DNA from: Streptomyces sp. NBC_00683
GTDB lineage: Bacteria > Actinomycetota > Actinomycetes > Streptomycetales > Streptomycetaceae
Length of the DNA: 64,000 nucleotides
Assembly (NCBI RefSeq): GCF_036226745.1
Contig: NZ_CP109013.1
Coordinates: forward strand, 8,060,001 to 8,124,000
Direction: 5' to 3'
In this document: one piece after another, positions 15,370 through 23,816 of the stretch
Layout of the letters: every line of letters starts with the position of its first letter
How positions within the stretch are numbered: position 1 is the first letter of the stretch
Program-made: the position numbers and the translations under genes
Notes under the pieces: model-generated
Told to the model about the DNA's origin: nothing
The model's database searches: none
Seen by the model: only the letters and a program-made list of their open reading frames with translations

Positions 15370-17805
15370 ATGCCCCCCAGACCGCCCACGGCCAGGCGCT
15401 TCGGTGCGCGAGCCGCCGCGATCGTCATCACCGGCGCGCTGGCCGCTGCCGTCATGCCGCCGGCCGCCCAGGCCGACGCGCTCGTCACCCGTCCCACCGC
15501 CTACGTGGACCCGCTGATCGGCAGTGCGAACGGCGGCAACACCTTCCCGGGCGCCACCCTCCCGTACGGCATGATCGCCTGGTCCCCGACCAGTACGACC
15601 GGCGACCAGACCAGCACCGGGGCGGCGAACGGCTACGAGTACGGGGCCACCCGTCTGCGCGGACTGAGCCTCACCCATGTCAACGGTGCCGGGTGCAATC
15701 CGGGCGCCGCAGGCGATGTGCCGATCATGCCGTTCGTCGGTGACGTCACCTCGTCGCCGTCCGCCGACACCAAGGACGCGGTGTACGCGGCCAACTTCTC
15801 GCACGACAACGAGCGTGCCGTGCCGGGCCGTTACACCCTCGGCCTGGACTCCGGCGCGTCGGCCGACCTCGCGGTGAGCAAGCGTGCGGGGGTGGCCGAC
15901 TTCAGTTTCCCTGCCGGCAAACCCGCCAACCTGCTCTTCCGGGTGTCCAACTCCCTCAACGGCAGCGAGGACGCCGAGGTCGAGATCGACACCGCACACC
16001 GCAAGGTGACCGGCTCGGTGCTGACCGGGGCGTTCTGCGGACGGCGCGCCAACGGTGGCACCAACAACCGCAAGAGCTACTACCGGCTCTACTTCAGCGC
16101 CTCCTTCGACCGGGACTTCGCCTCCACCGGCACCTGGAAGGACGGCACCCTCTCACCCGGCGCGACCACCGCGAGCGGCGGCGAGGGGTACGCCACCGGG
16201 GCCGACCGGGCCGGACGCGGCTCCGGCGGATGGGTCGGCTTCGACACCACCGCCGATGACGACGTCCGCATGCGGATCGGGATCTCCTACGTCAGCCAGG
16301 CCGGAGCGGAGGCCAACCTCCGCAAGGAGATAGCGCCGAAGGCAGGCGTGGAGGACGTCGCCCGGGCCGGATCCGCTGCCTGGGACCAGGAGCTGCGCTC
16401 CGTACGCACGGGCGGCGGGACCGACGCGCAGCGCACCACGTTCTACACCGCGCTGTACCACTCGCTGATGCAGCCCAACCTGATCAGCGACACCGACGGC
16501 CGCTACCCGGGCATGGACGGGAAACCGCACCGTGTGACGCGCGGGCAGGGGGCTCAGTACAGCAACTTCTCCGGGTGGGACCAGTACCGCGCCCAGATCC
16601 AGCTCCTCGCGCTCCTCAAGCCGAGGATCGCGGGCGACTTCGCCCAGTCCCTGTACAACTTCGCCCAGCAGAACGGCGGGGTCTGGGACCGCTGGGTACA
16701 CGTCAACGGTGCCACGCATGTGATGACGGGCGATCCCACAGCGGCCACCCTGGCCACGTTCTACGCGATGGGCGTACGCAACTTCGACTACGAGGGCGCC
16801 TTCGAGTCCCTGGCCCGGCAGGCCACCGTGCCCCACCCCGACGGCCTCTCGGACGCGGGATGTCCCGGCCAGTGCACCGGCCAGCGGCCCAACCTCGCCC
16901 AGTACCTGGAGTCCCACTACGCACCCCAGGACGTCTGCCACTGCTGGGGCGGCGCCGCCGAGACACTGGAGGACGCGGTCGCGGACGCCGCACTGGGCCG
17001 CTGGGCCCGGCTGCTGGGGCGTGATGCGGAGGCCGACGCCTTCGACGCGCGCGGCCGTTGGTGGCGCAACGTCTTCAACCCCGAGGCCGGCGACGGCGCG
17101 GGGACGACCGGATACATCCAGGCACGCAACCTGGACGGCTCCTGGGTGACCCCGTTCAGCCCCGGCAGCGACCGCGGCTTCGCCCAGGGCACCAGTGCCA
17201 CCTACACCTGGATGGTCCCGCAGGACGTGCAGGGGCTGGCGGACGCGATGGGCGGCCGGGACGCCGCATCCAAGAGGCTGGACTCCTTCTTCCACAAGGC
17301 GGACGGCTCCTGGTCGGTGAGGGGCGGCGACGCGCTGCGCTACGACCCGACCAACGAACCGGGAATCCACGCCCCTTGGCTCTACAACGCCCTGGGGAAG
17401 CCCTGGAAGACCCAGGAGACCGTGCGGGAGATCGTGAACACGGTGTACGGGACCGGTCCGCGCGGGCTGCCGGGAAATGACGATCTCGGCACCATGTCCG
17501 CCTGGTACGTGTTCTCGGCCCTCGGCCTCTACCCGCAGACGCCGGGCAGCGCCACGATGCTCCTGGGCGCTCCGCTCTTCCCGGCCGCGGTGATCGACCG
17601 GCCGCAGGGCAAGGACATCACGATCAGTGCTCCGGCCGCCGATGCGACACATCCGTACATCGACGCTGTCGAGGTCGACGGCCGCCCGAGCGACCGGTCG
17701 TGGACCGACGCGCGACTGGTCACCCGGGGCGGTTCGCTGAACCACCGCCTGGCCGACCGGCCGAACACCGGCTGGGCCACCGGACCTGCGGGTCTGCCGC
17801 AGTAA
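15370..17805 (+). CDS. Secreted GH92 alpha-mannosidase
   Basis: An 811-residue exo-acting alpha-mannosidase (GH92 enzymes are calcium-dependent, often alpha-1,2). A Sec signal peptide ends near QADA (residue 38). The N-terminal beta-sandwich begins YVDPLIGSANGGNTFPGATLPYG, and the (alpha/alpha)6 domain has YSNFSGWDQYRAQIQLLALL, CHCWGGAAETLEDAVADAAL, the acid region TNEPGIHAPWLYNALGKPW and the catalytic-base block LPGNDDLGTMSAWYVFSALG. No extra binding module. Fungal mannan and plant or yeast N-glycans are usual substrates. A terminator hairpin follows. Confidence 0.93.
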   Translation: MPPRPPTARRFGARAAAIVITGALAAAVMPPAAQADALVTRPTAYVDPLIGSANGGNTFPGATLPYGMIAWSPTSTTGDQTSTGAANGYEYGATRLRGLSLTHVNGAGCNPGAAGDVPIMPFVGDVTSSPSADTKDAVYAANFSHDNERAVPGRYTLGLDSGASADLAVSKRAGVADFSFPAGKPANLLFRVSNSLNGSEDAEVEIDTAHRKVTGSVLTGAFCGRRANGGTNNRKSYYRLYFSASFDRDFASTGTWKDGTLSPGATTASGGEGYATGADRAGRGSGGWVGFDTTADDDVRMRIGISYVSQAGAEANLRKEIAPKAGVEDVARAGSAAWDQELRSVRTGGGTDAQRTTFYTALYHSLMQPNLISDTDGRYPGMDGKPHRVTRGQGAQYSNFSGWDQYRAQIQLLALLKPRIAGDFAQSLYNFAQQNGGVWDRWVHVNGATHVMTGDPTAATLATFYAMGVRNFDYEGAFESLARQATVPHPDGLSDAGCPGQCTGQRPNLAQYLESHYAPQDVCHCWGGAAETLEDAVADAALGRWARLLGRDAEADAFDARGRWWRNVFNPEAGDGAGTTGYIQARNLDGSWVTPFSPGSDRGFAQGTSATYTWMVPQDVQGLADAMGGRDAASKRLDSFFHKADGSWSVRGGDALRYDPTNEPGIHAPWLYNALGKPWKTQETVREIVNTVYGTGPRGLPGNDDLGTMSAWYVFSALGLYPQTPGSATMLLGAPLFPAAVIDRPQGKDITISAPAADATHPYIDAVEVDGRPSDRSWTDARLVTRGGSLNHRLADRPNTGWATGPAGLPQ

Positions 17806-17810
17806 CCGCC

Positions 17811-17854
17811 GTCCGGGCACACCTCGATCCACCGCGATCGGGGTGTGCCCGGAC
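17811..17854. terminator. Hairpin terminator after GH92 gene
   Basis: Arms GTCCGGGCACACC (17811-17823) and GGTGTGCCCGGAC (17842-17854), six bases after the stop codon. Confidence 0.75.
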
Positions 17855-17907
17855 GGAACGGACCGACGGGGCGAACGGCCGGACGCTCGGCGGGCGGTCG
17901 GGGACCT

Positions 17908-17932
17908 GATTTTTCTATCGTTGAAAATTATG
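17908..17932. promoter_or_regulatory. AT-rich operator-like site before GH2 gene
   Basis: TTTTC-TATCGTT-GAAAA (about 17911-17927) forms a short inverted repeat in an unusually AT-rich stretch 110 bases before the GH2 start. CGTTGAAAATTATG closely resembles CGTTGGAAAATTGATG at 26379, upstream of the GH127 gene. Confidence 0.5.
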
Positions 17933-18036
17933 CGTGCACGACCGTTGTTAAGTGTTTGAGGCTGTGGCTCAATGTTCGACTATGTGCAGTGCCTCGCCGT
18001 TCGGGGCACTCCGGCTTCTTCGACGAGGACGACGCC

Positions 18037-21000
18037 TTGATACGACAACTAGCCCGCCCCCGCACGCTCTTCAGAACGCTGGTCTGTACGGCCGCGTTGC
18101 TGCTCCCCGTCGGGGCCACCCTGGTCCCGGCCGCCGCCGCGGCGCCCGATGCCGGCACCGCCGCGGCCTCCGCGTTCACGGCCGAGGAGCCGTCCACCGA
18201 GGTCCACGGCCTCAAGGGCGAGTACTTCGCCATGTCCGCCCCGGGCGCACGGGACTTCGCCCAGCTGGGTGCCGTGGCGCTCGACCCGGAGATCAACTTC
18301 CCCGGACTCACGGGCGCGTTCGAGTCGGCCACCGGCAAGACCGAGCACACCACGGCTCGCTGGACCGGACAGATCGAAGCACCCGAGACCGGTGACTACA
18401 CCTTCTCCGCGATCGGCGACAACGGGTTCCGGCTCTTCATCGACGACAAGCCCGTCATCGACCACTGGGTGCCGGACTGGGACAAGGAGCAGACCAGCTC
18501 TCCGGTCGCACTGAAGGCGGGCGAGCCGCACACCTTCCGCCTGGAGATGTTCCAGGACATCGGCGGGGCCAACATGTTCCTGCGCTGGTCGAGCGCGAAG
18601 CTCGCCAAGCAGATCGTGCCCGAGTCCGCGTTCACCCCGCCCGCGGACTTCGAGGTCTACCCCGTCGCGCTGAGCGTGGCCGAGGACGGCCGGAAGCTGC
18701 AGGCAACGTTCGACAACGCTGTCAGTGACATCGAGGGCGTCAAGGACCACCTCACCGTCGAGGCCGACACGACGCCGATGCCCGTGAAGTCGGTGTCCGC
18801 GGTGAAGGGCAACCCCAAGGCGTTCATCGTCACGCTGGACGCAGCCGTCCAGAAGAATCAGCAGGTCAGGTTCGCGTACGACGGCAAGGGCGGCCTGAAG
18901 GCCGGCGACGAGACCGTCCCGGAGATCAGCCGCAGGGCGAAGAACCTCTCCACGCACCGGCTGATCACCCCGTGGGGCGAGAAGGTCGACCGCAAGAACC
19001 CGCTGCCCGAGTACCCCCGCCCGCAGCAGGTGCGCGACGACTGGAAGAACCTCAACGGACCGTGGGAGTTCGCGGGAGCCACCGCCGGTGAGCAGCCGGT
19101 CTTCGGCAAGTCGCTCGACGAGCGCATCACCGTGCCCTACCCCGTCGAGTCCCAGCTCTCCGGCCTCGAGCGCCACGAAGACCACATGTTCTACCGCAAG
19201 CTCGTCACGGTGCCCAAGAGCTGGTCGGTCGGCAAGCGGAGCAGCGACGACCGGCTGAAGCTCAACTTCGGCGCCGTCGACTACCAGGCGCGGGTCTGGG
19301 TCAACGGCAAGCAGGTCGCCGAGCACACCGGCGGCTACACCGCCTTCAGCGCCGACATCACCGACGCCCTCAAGGGCAGCGGCCCCCAGGAGATCGTGGT
19401 CGCGGTCACCGACACGACCGGCGCCGACCAGCCCACGGGCAAGCAGTCCGCGAACCCCAGCGGCATCTTCTACACCGCCTCCTCCGGTATCTGGCAGACC
19501 GTCTGGATGGAGCCCGTCGCGCCCGCCGCGGTCGACTCCCTGACGACCACGCCCGACATCGACAAGGGCCGCCTCGCGCTGAAGGTCAACTCCGAGGACG
19601 CCTCCCAGGCCGCCCGGATCACCGCCGTCGCCCGTGACAGGAAGGGCAAGGTCGTCGGCACCGTCACCGGCCCGGCCAACAGCCAGTTGAGCCTTCCGGT
19701 CGCCAAGCAGCACCTGTGGACGCCGGACGACCCGTACCTGTACGACCTGGAGGTCACCCTCAAGGACGGCCGCTCCGAGGACACCGTCGACAGCTACTTC
19801 GGAATGCGCTCCTTCGGCGTCGCCGAGGTCGGCGGCTACCAGAAGCTGGTGCTCAACGGGAAGCCGTTCTTCTCCCTCGCCCAGCTCGACCAGGGCTTCT
19901 ACCCCGACGGCCTCAACACGGCGCCCAGCGACTCCGCCCTGGTCTTCGACCTGAAGACGCAGAAGGACCTCGGCTTCAACTCCGTCCGCAAGCACATCAA
20001 GGTCGAGCCCGCCCGCTGGTACTACCACGCGGACCAGCTGGGTCTCCTGGTGTGGCAGGACTTCGTCTCCGGCAACATCACCGGTGAGAAGGGCCAGAAG
20101 GCCTTCCTCGACCAGGGCGCCGAGATGATGGAGCAGCTCCACAACTACCCGTCGATCGGTGCCTGGATCGTCTTCAACGAGGGCTGGGGCGAGTGGGACC
20201 GCACCGAGACCGGAAAGATCACCGAGAAGGTCCAGGCCGCGGACCCCTCCCGTGTCGTGAACGCCCACAGCGGTGTCAACTGCTGCAACTCCAAGGGTGA
20301 CTCCGGCAAGGGCGACATCATCGACCACCACGACTACAACAACACCGACCCGGCCTTCCCGGACGACACCCGCGCCGCGATGGACGGTGAGCACGGCGGC
20401 TTCACCCTGCGGATGCCCGGACACATGTGGCCGGGTGCCCCCACCGCGATCTACAGCGGTGTCGCGGACAAGGACGCCCTGACCGCCAAGTACGTCGAGA
20501 ACACCCGCACGCACTACCTGGCGGCAGCCGGCGCCGAACTCTCCGGCTCCATCTACACCCAGGTGACCGACCTCGAGAACGAGCTCAACGGGCTCTGGAC
20601 GTACGACCGCCGGGAGATCAAGGTCGACCCGGCCAAGGTGCGGAAGATCAACCAGGAGGTCATCGCGGCCGGTGCCGCAGCAGGTGAGCGCGACGAGCTC
20701 AAGGGCGGCGGCAGCTGGTCCCTCGACGAGAACACGGGCACCAAGGCCGCCGACAGCGGACCGAACCACAAGGACCTCACCCTCTCCGAGGGGACGTCCT
20801 GGGCACCCGGAGTGCAGGGCTCGGCGCTGAAGTTCAACGGCGAGGGCCAGTACGCCGAGACCAGCGGTCCTGTCGTCGACACCACCGGCGACTACACCGT
20901 CTCGGCCTGGGCCTCGCTCGACGCCCTCCCGGGCAACTACGCCACCCTCGTCAGCCAGGACGGCCGGCGCCAGGAGAACCCGTTCTACCTCCAGTACGGA

Positions 21001-21315
21001 CAGGGTGCGTTCGCCTTCTCCACACCGGGCGCCCACCGCGCCCGGCTCGAGATGAAGCCCGAACTCGGCCACTGGTACCACGTGGTCGGCGTACGCAGCG
21101 GTGACGAGATCAAGCTGTACGTCGACGGCAAGCTCGCCGCCACCGCGGCGGCCGGCACCGCCGATGTCAGCACCGGCGCGCTGTCCGTGGGCCGCGCCAA
21201 GTGGTCGGGCGCGAACACCGACTTCTGGAACGGCTCCGTCGACCAGGTGAAGGTGTACGACAAGGCGCTCACCGACCAGGAGGTGACCGCGCTCCACGAC
21301 GGCGAGCAGCCGTAG
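18037..21315 (+). CDS. Secreted GH2-type glycosidase with PA14 and LamG modules
   Basis: A 1092-residue extracellular glycoside hydrolase. The TTG start (after GAGGAC) opens a signal peptide ending near AAAAAPD. Modules: PA14 carbohydrate-binding domain (about 55-200, GLKGEYFAMSAP ... HTFRLEMFQDIGGANMFLRW), an Ig-like spacer, GH2 sugar-binding domain (about 325-490, LPEYPRPQQVRDDWKNLNGPW), GH2 barrel with acid/base NEGWGEWD (about 713-720) and probable nucleophile in DGEHGG (about 783), and a C-terminal LamG-like jelly roll (about 890-1090). Fungus/plant glycan side chains are likely substrates; some Streptomyces GH2 enzymes are beta-D-galactofuranosidases, as I recall. Paralogue of the convergent gene at 21380. 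Confidence 0.88.
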   Translation: MIRQLARPRTLFRTLVCTAALLLPVGATLVPAAAAAPDAGTAAASAFTAEEPSTEVHGLKGEYFAMSAPGARDFAQLGAVALDPEINFPGLTGAFESATGKTEHTTARWTGQIEAPETGDYTFSAIGDNGFRLFIDDKPVIDHWVPDWDKEQTSSPVALKAGEPHTFRLEMFQDIGGANMFLRWSSAKLAKQIVPESAFTPPADFEVYPVALSVAEDGRKLQATFDNAVSDIEGVKDHLTVEADTTPMPVKSVSAVKGNPKAFIVTLDAAVQKNQQVRFAYDGKGGLKAGDETVPEISRRAKNLSTHRLITPWGEKVDRKNPLPEYPRPQQVRDDWKNLNGPWEFAGATAGEQPVFGKSLDERITVPYPVESQLSGLERHEDHMFYRKLVTVPKSWSVGKRSSDDRLKLNFGAVDYQARVWVNGKQVAEHTGGYTAFSADITDALKGSGPQEIVVAVTDTTGADQPTGKQSANPSGIFYTASSGIWQTVWMEPVAPAAVDSLTTTPDIDKGRLALKVNSEDASQAARITAVARDRKGKVVGTVTGPANSQLSLPVAKQHLWTPDDPYLYDLEVTLKDGRSEDTVDSYFGMRSFGVAEVGGYQKLVLNGKPFFSLAQLDQGFYPDGLNTAPSDSALVFDLKTQKDLGFNSVRKHIKVEPARWYYHADQLGLLVWQDFVSGNITGEKGQKAFLDQGAEMMEQLHNYPSIGAWIVFNEGWGEWDRTETGKITEKVQAADPSRVVNAHSGVNCCNSKGDSGKGDIIDHHDYNNTDPAFPDDTRAAMDGEHGGFTLRMPGHMWPGAPTAIYSGVADKDALTAKYVENTRTHYLAAAGAELSGSIYTQVTDLENELNGLWTYDRREIKVDPAKVRKINQEVIAAGAAAGERDELKGGGSWSLDENTGTKAADSGPNHKDLTLSEGTSWAPGVQGSALKFNGEGQYAETSGPVVDTTGDYTVSAWASLDALPGNYATLVSQDGRRQENPFYLQYGQGAFAFSTPGAHRARLEMKPELGHWYHVVGVRSGDEIKLYVDGKLAATAAAGTADVSTGALSVGRAKWSGANTDFWNGSVDQVKVYDKALTDQEVTALHDGEQP

Positions 21316-21325
21316 CGACGCCGAA

Positions 21326-21359
21326 GGCCGGCCCGGCAGCGCGTGCTGCCGGGCCGGCC
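21326..21359. terminator. Bidirectional terminator between convergent GH2 genes
   Basis: Perfect 15-base arms GGCCGGCCCGGCAGC / GCTGCCGGGCCGGCC with a four-base loop, between the stop codons at 21315 and 21380. Confidence 0.85.
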
Positions 21360-21379
21360 CCGTTCAACGGGTGGTCAGA

Positions 21380-23731
21380 TCACGGTGCCCAGGGCGCATC
21401 CACCGCCCAGGTCGTGTCCTCGGTGAACGTTGCCGGGTTGTCCCAGGCGTGACCGCCGCCGGGACTGGCCAGCCATACCTCGGAGTCGATGTGGCGCAGA
21501 TAGCTGCCGGGCAGATTCGCACTGGACAGCCGTACCCCGCCCGTACCCGCGACCGCGCACCAGGTGGCATCGGCCTTGAAGAGGGCCGAGCCGTCGTTCG
21601 CGTCGCGCCGGACCCGGAAGTCCTGGTGGCGCAGGTACTCGCCGGGATAGTTGCGGGACTCCAACGAGTAGCAGTTGCTGTTCGCCAGACCGGTGACGAT
21701 CTTCCAGGTGGCGTCGCTCTTCAGCAGCGCGCTGCCGGCGGCGTCGACGACAGCGGTGTAGGCGAGCTGCTGCTGGTGCCGCAGGTACTTGTTCGTGTGG
21801 CCGGGCGTGGTGACCCGTAGCGACTTGTACTGGCCGGTGGGCAGGGTGACCGGCGGGGCGGGAGTCTTCGACGTCTGGATGAGGGCCTGGTTGGCGGCCT
21901 TCACCCGTGCGGTGTCGACCTTGACCACCTGGCGGTCGTAGGTGAGCAGCCCGTTCGCCTCGTTCTCGACGTCGGTGATCTCCGTGTAGACGGAGGCCGA
22001 CAGCCCGGCCGGCAGCTGGCCGACGCGAATGCTGTCCAGCAGCCCGACGAAGCGGTTGTTGAGCGCGGAGATGCTCGCCTGGTCCTCGTAGCTGAAACCG
22101 CCGCCCGGATACCACTCGTGGCCGGGGACCTTGTATCCCAGACCGCCGAACTCGCCGAGGACGGCAGCCCGGGTCGCGGTGGGCGCGGTGTTGCCCGGGC
22201 CGACGTAGATGTGGTTGTCGACCACGTCGCCGTTGCCGCCGTCGACGGAACCGCAGCAGTTGACCCCGCTCATGTTGTTGACCAGCCGGGACGGGTCGTA
22301 CGCCTTCACCTCATTGGCGATCCTGGCCTGGTCGTACTGTCCCCAGCCCTCGTTCTGGTTGACCCACATGACGACGGAGGGCGAGCTGCGGTGCTGGTCG
22401 ATGATCGCGTGGTACTCGGCCTCCCACTGGGTGCGGGCGGCGCCGTCGGGTGTCTTGCCGGTGTCCATCGCCGGCATGTCCTGCCAGACGAGGAGCCCCA
22501 GCTTGTCGGCCCAGTAGAACCAGCGCTGCGGTTCGACCTTGATGTGCTTGCGGACCATGTTGAACCCGAGGTCCTTGTGCGCCTGCAGATCCGACCTGAG
22601 GGCGGCGTCGGTCGGCGCCGTGTAGATTCCGTCGGGCCAGTAGCCCTGGTCGAGCGTGCCGCTCTGGAAGACGAACTTCCCGTTCAGGACCGGCCGCAGG
22701 ATGTTGTCGACCTTCGCCACCGCGATCGACCTCATGCCCGCATAGCTGCCCACCGCGTCCACCACGGCTGTTCCGTCGAGCAGTTCGGCGCGCACGTCGT
22801 ACAGATACGGGTCGTCCGGGCTCCACAGCCTGGGGTTCGGCACCGGCACGGAGATCTCCGAGCCCGGTGTTCCGGTCGCGCTGCCCACCACGGTCCCCCC
22901 GCTGGAGACGGTGACCCGCGCGCTGCGCGAGCCCGCGGAAGCCGCCTGAACCTTCACCCGCAGGGTGCTGCTGCCGAGGTTCGGCGTCATGTCCAGCCGG
23001 GTGATGTGCGAGGCGGCGACGGGCTCCAGCCAGACGGTCTGCCAGATGCCGGAGGCGGCGGTGTAGAAGATCCCGCCGCCCGGGTGAGGGTTCACGTCGT
23101 TGATCCGCTGCTTGCCGACGGCCTGGCCGCCGGTCTGCGTCGGGTCGTACACGGAGACCACGACGGTGTTCGCACCGCCGTTGAGCTGGGGCGTGATGTC
23201 GTACGCGAACGAGTCGTACCCGCCCTTGTGCGCTCCCACCCGGGTGCCGTTGACCCAGACGGTGGTCTCCCAGTCGGATGCGCCGAAGTTGAGCTCGACG
23301 CGGCGGCCGTTCCAGTTGGACGGGACGGTGAAGCTGCGCTTGTACCAGAGCTTGTCGTTCTCGGTGATCCTGCGCTTGATGCCCGAGAGCGCGGACTCCG
23401 CGACGAACGGGACCCGGATCTGATCGGGGAACGCCGCGGGCTGCCCGGCATCCCGGCCCGTCACCGCGAAGTCCCAGATGCCGTTGAGGTTGGCCCAGTC
23501 CGGGCGGGTGAGCTGGGGGCGCGGATACTCGGGGAGCGGGCTGTCCACGGGCACCTGGTCGGTCCAGGGCGTGGTCATGGGGGAGGGCTTCGGTGTCCAC
23601 GCCGCGGCAGCGGCACCGGAGGGTGCCGCGCCGACGCCCACCAGTGCGGTGGCGACAAGGGCCGGCAGCCCGATTGCGGCGGCTAATCTGCGCCACCAGG
23701 GCCCGCGGCCCGTTACTCGTACGGAGTTCAT
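21380..23731 (-). CDS. Secreted GH2-type glycosidase with C-terminal AbfB (CBM42) module
   Basis: A 783-residue exported enzyme: signal peptide to about residue 45, GH2 sugar-binding domain starting LPEYPRPQLTRPDWANLNGIW, acid/base NQNEGWGQYD near residue 460 and candidate nucleophile in LGEFGGLG near 525. From about residue 630 come three AbfB-like repeats with YLRHQQ, YLRHQDFR and YLRHIDSE, the trefoil that binds arabinofuranose side chains. ATG 23731 has AAGGAG nine bases upstream; GTG 23749 is an alternative. It lies 67 bases downstream of the GH127 gene and probably shares its transcript. Substrate: probably a beta-linked furanoside or pyranoside on arabinosylated glycans. Confidence 0.88.
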   Translation of the reverse strand: MNSVRVTGRGPWWRRLAAAIGLPALVATALVGVGAAPSGAAAAAWTPKPSPMTTPWTDQVPVDSPLPEYPRPQLTRPDWANLNGIWDFAVTGRDAGQPAAFPDQIRVPFVAESALSGIKRRITENDKLWYKRSFTVPSNWNGRRVELNFGASDWETTVWVNGTRVGAHKGGYDSFAYDITPQLNGGANTVVVSVYDPTQTGGQAVGKQRINDVNPHPGGGIFYTAASGIWQTVWLEPVAASHITRLDMTPNLGSSTLRVKVQAASAGSRSARVTVSSGGTVVGSATGTPGSEISVPVPNPRLWSPDDPYLYDVRAELLDGTAVVDAVGSYAGMRSIAVAKVDNILRPVLNGKFVFQSGTLDQGYWPDGIYTAPTDAALRSDLQAHKDLGFNMVRKHIKVEPQRWFYWADKLGLLVWQDMPAMDTGKTPDGAARTQWEAEYHAIIDQHRSSPSVVMWVNQNEGWGQYDQARIANEVKAYDPSRLVNNMSGVNCCGSVDGGNGDVVDNHIYVGPGNTAPTATRAAVLGEFGGLGYKVPGHEWYPGGGFSYEDQASISALNNRFVGLLDSIRVGQLPAGLSASVYTEITDVENEANGLLTYDRQVVKVDTARVKAANQALIQTSKTPAPPVTLPTGQYKSLRVTTPGHTNKYLRHQQQLAYTAVVDAAGSALLKSDATWKIVTGLANSNCYSLESRNYPGEYLRHQDFRVRRDANDGSALFKADATWCAVAGTGGVRLSSANLPGSYLRHIDSEVWLASPGGGHAWDNPATFTEDTTWAVDAPWAP

Positions 23732-23816
23732 CGGTCCGATCTCCTTCACAGGGGGAAACTCCCCCGCACCGGACCGGTGCGGGGGAGCGGTGCGTCAGCT
23801 GCGTCCGACATGCCTG

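Noticed and set aside
18049..21297. Long open frame antisense to the GH2 gene
   Set aside because: A GC-bias shadow rich in Val/Gly/Arg; the sense strand has signal peptide, motifs and terminator.
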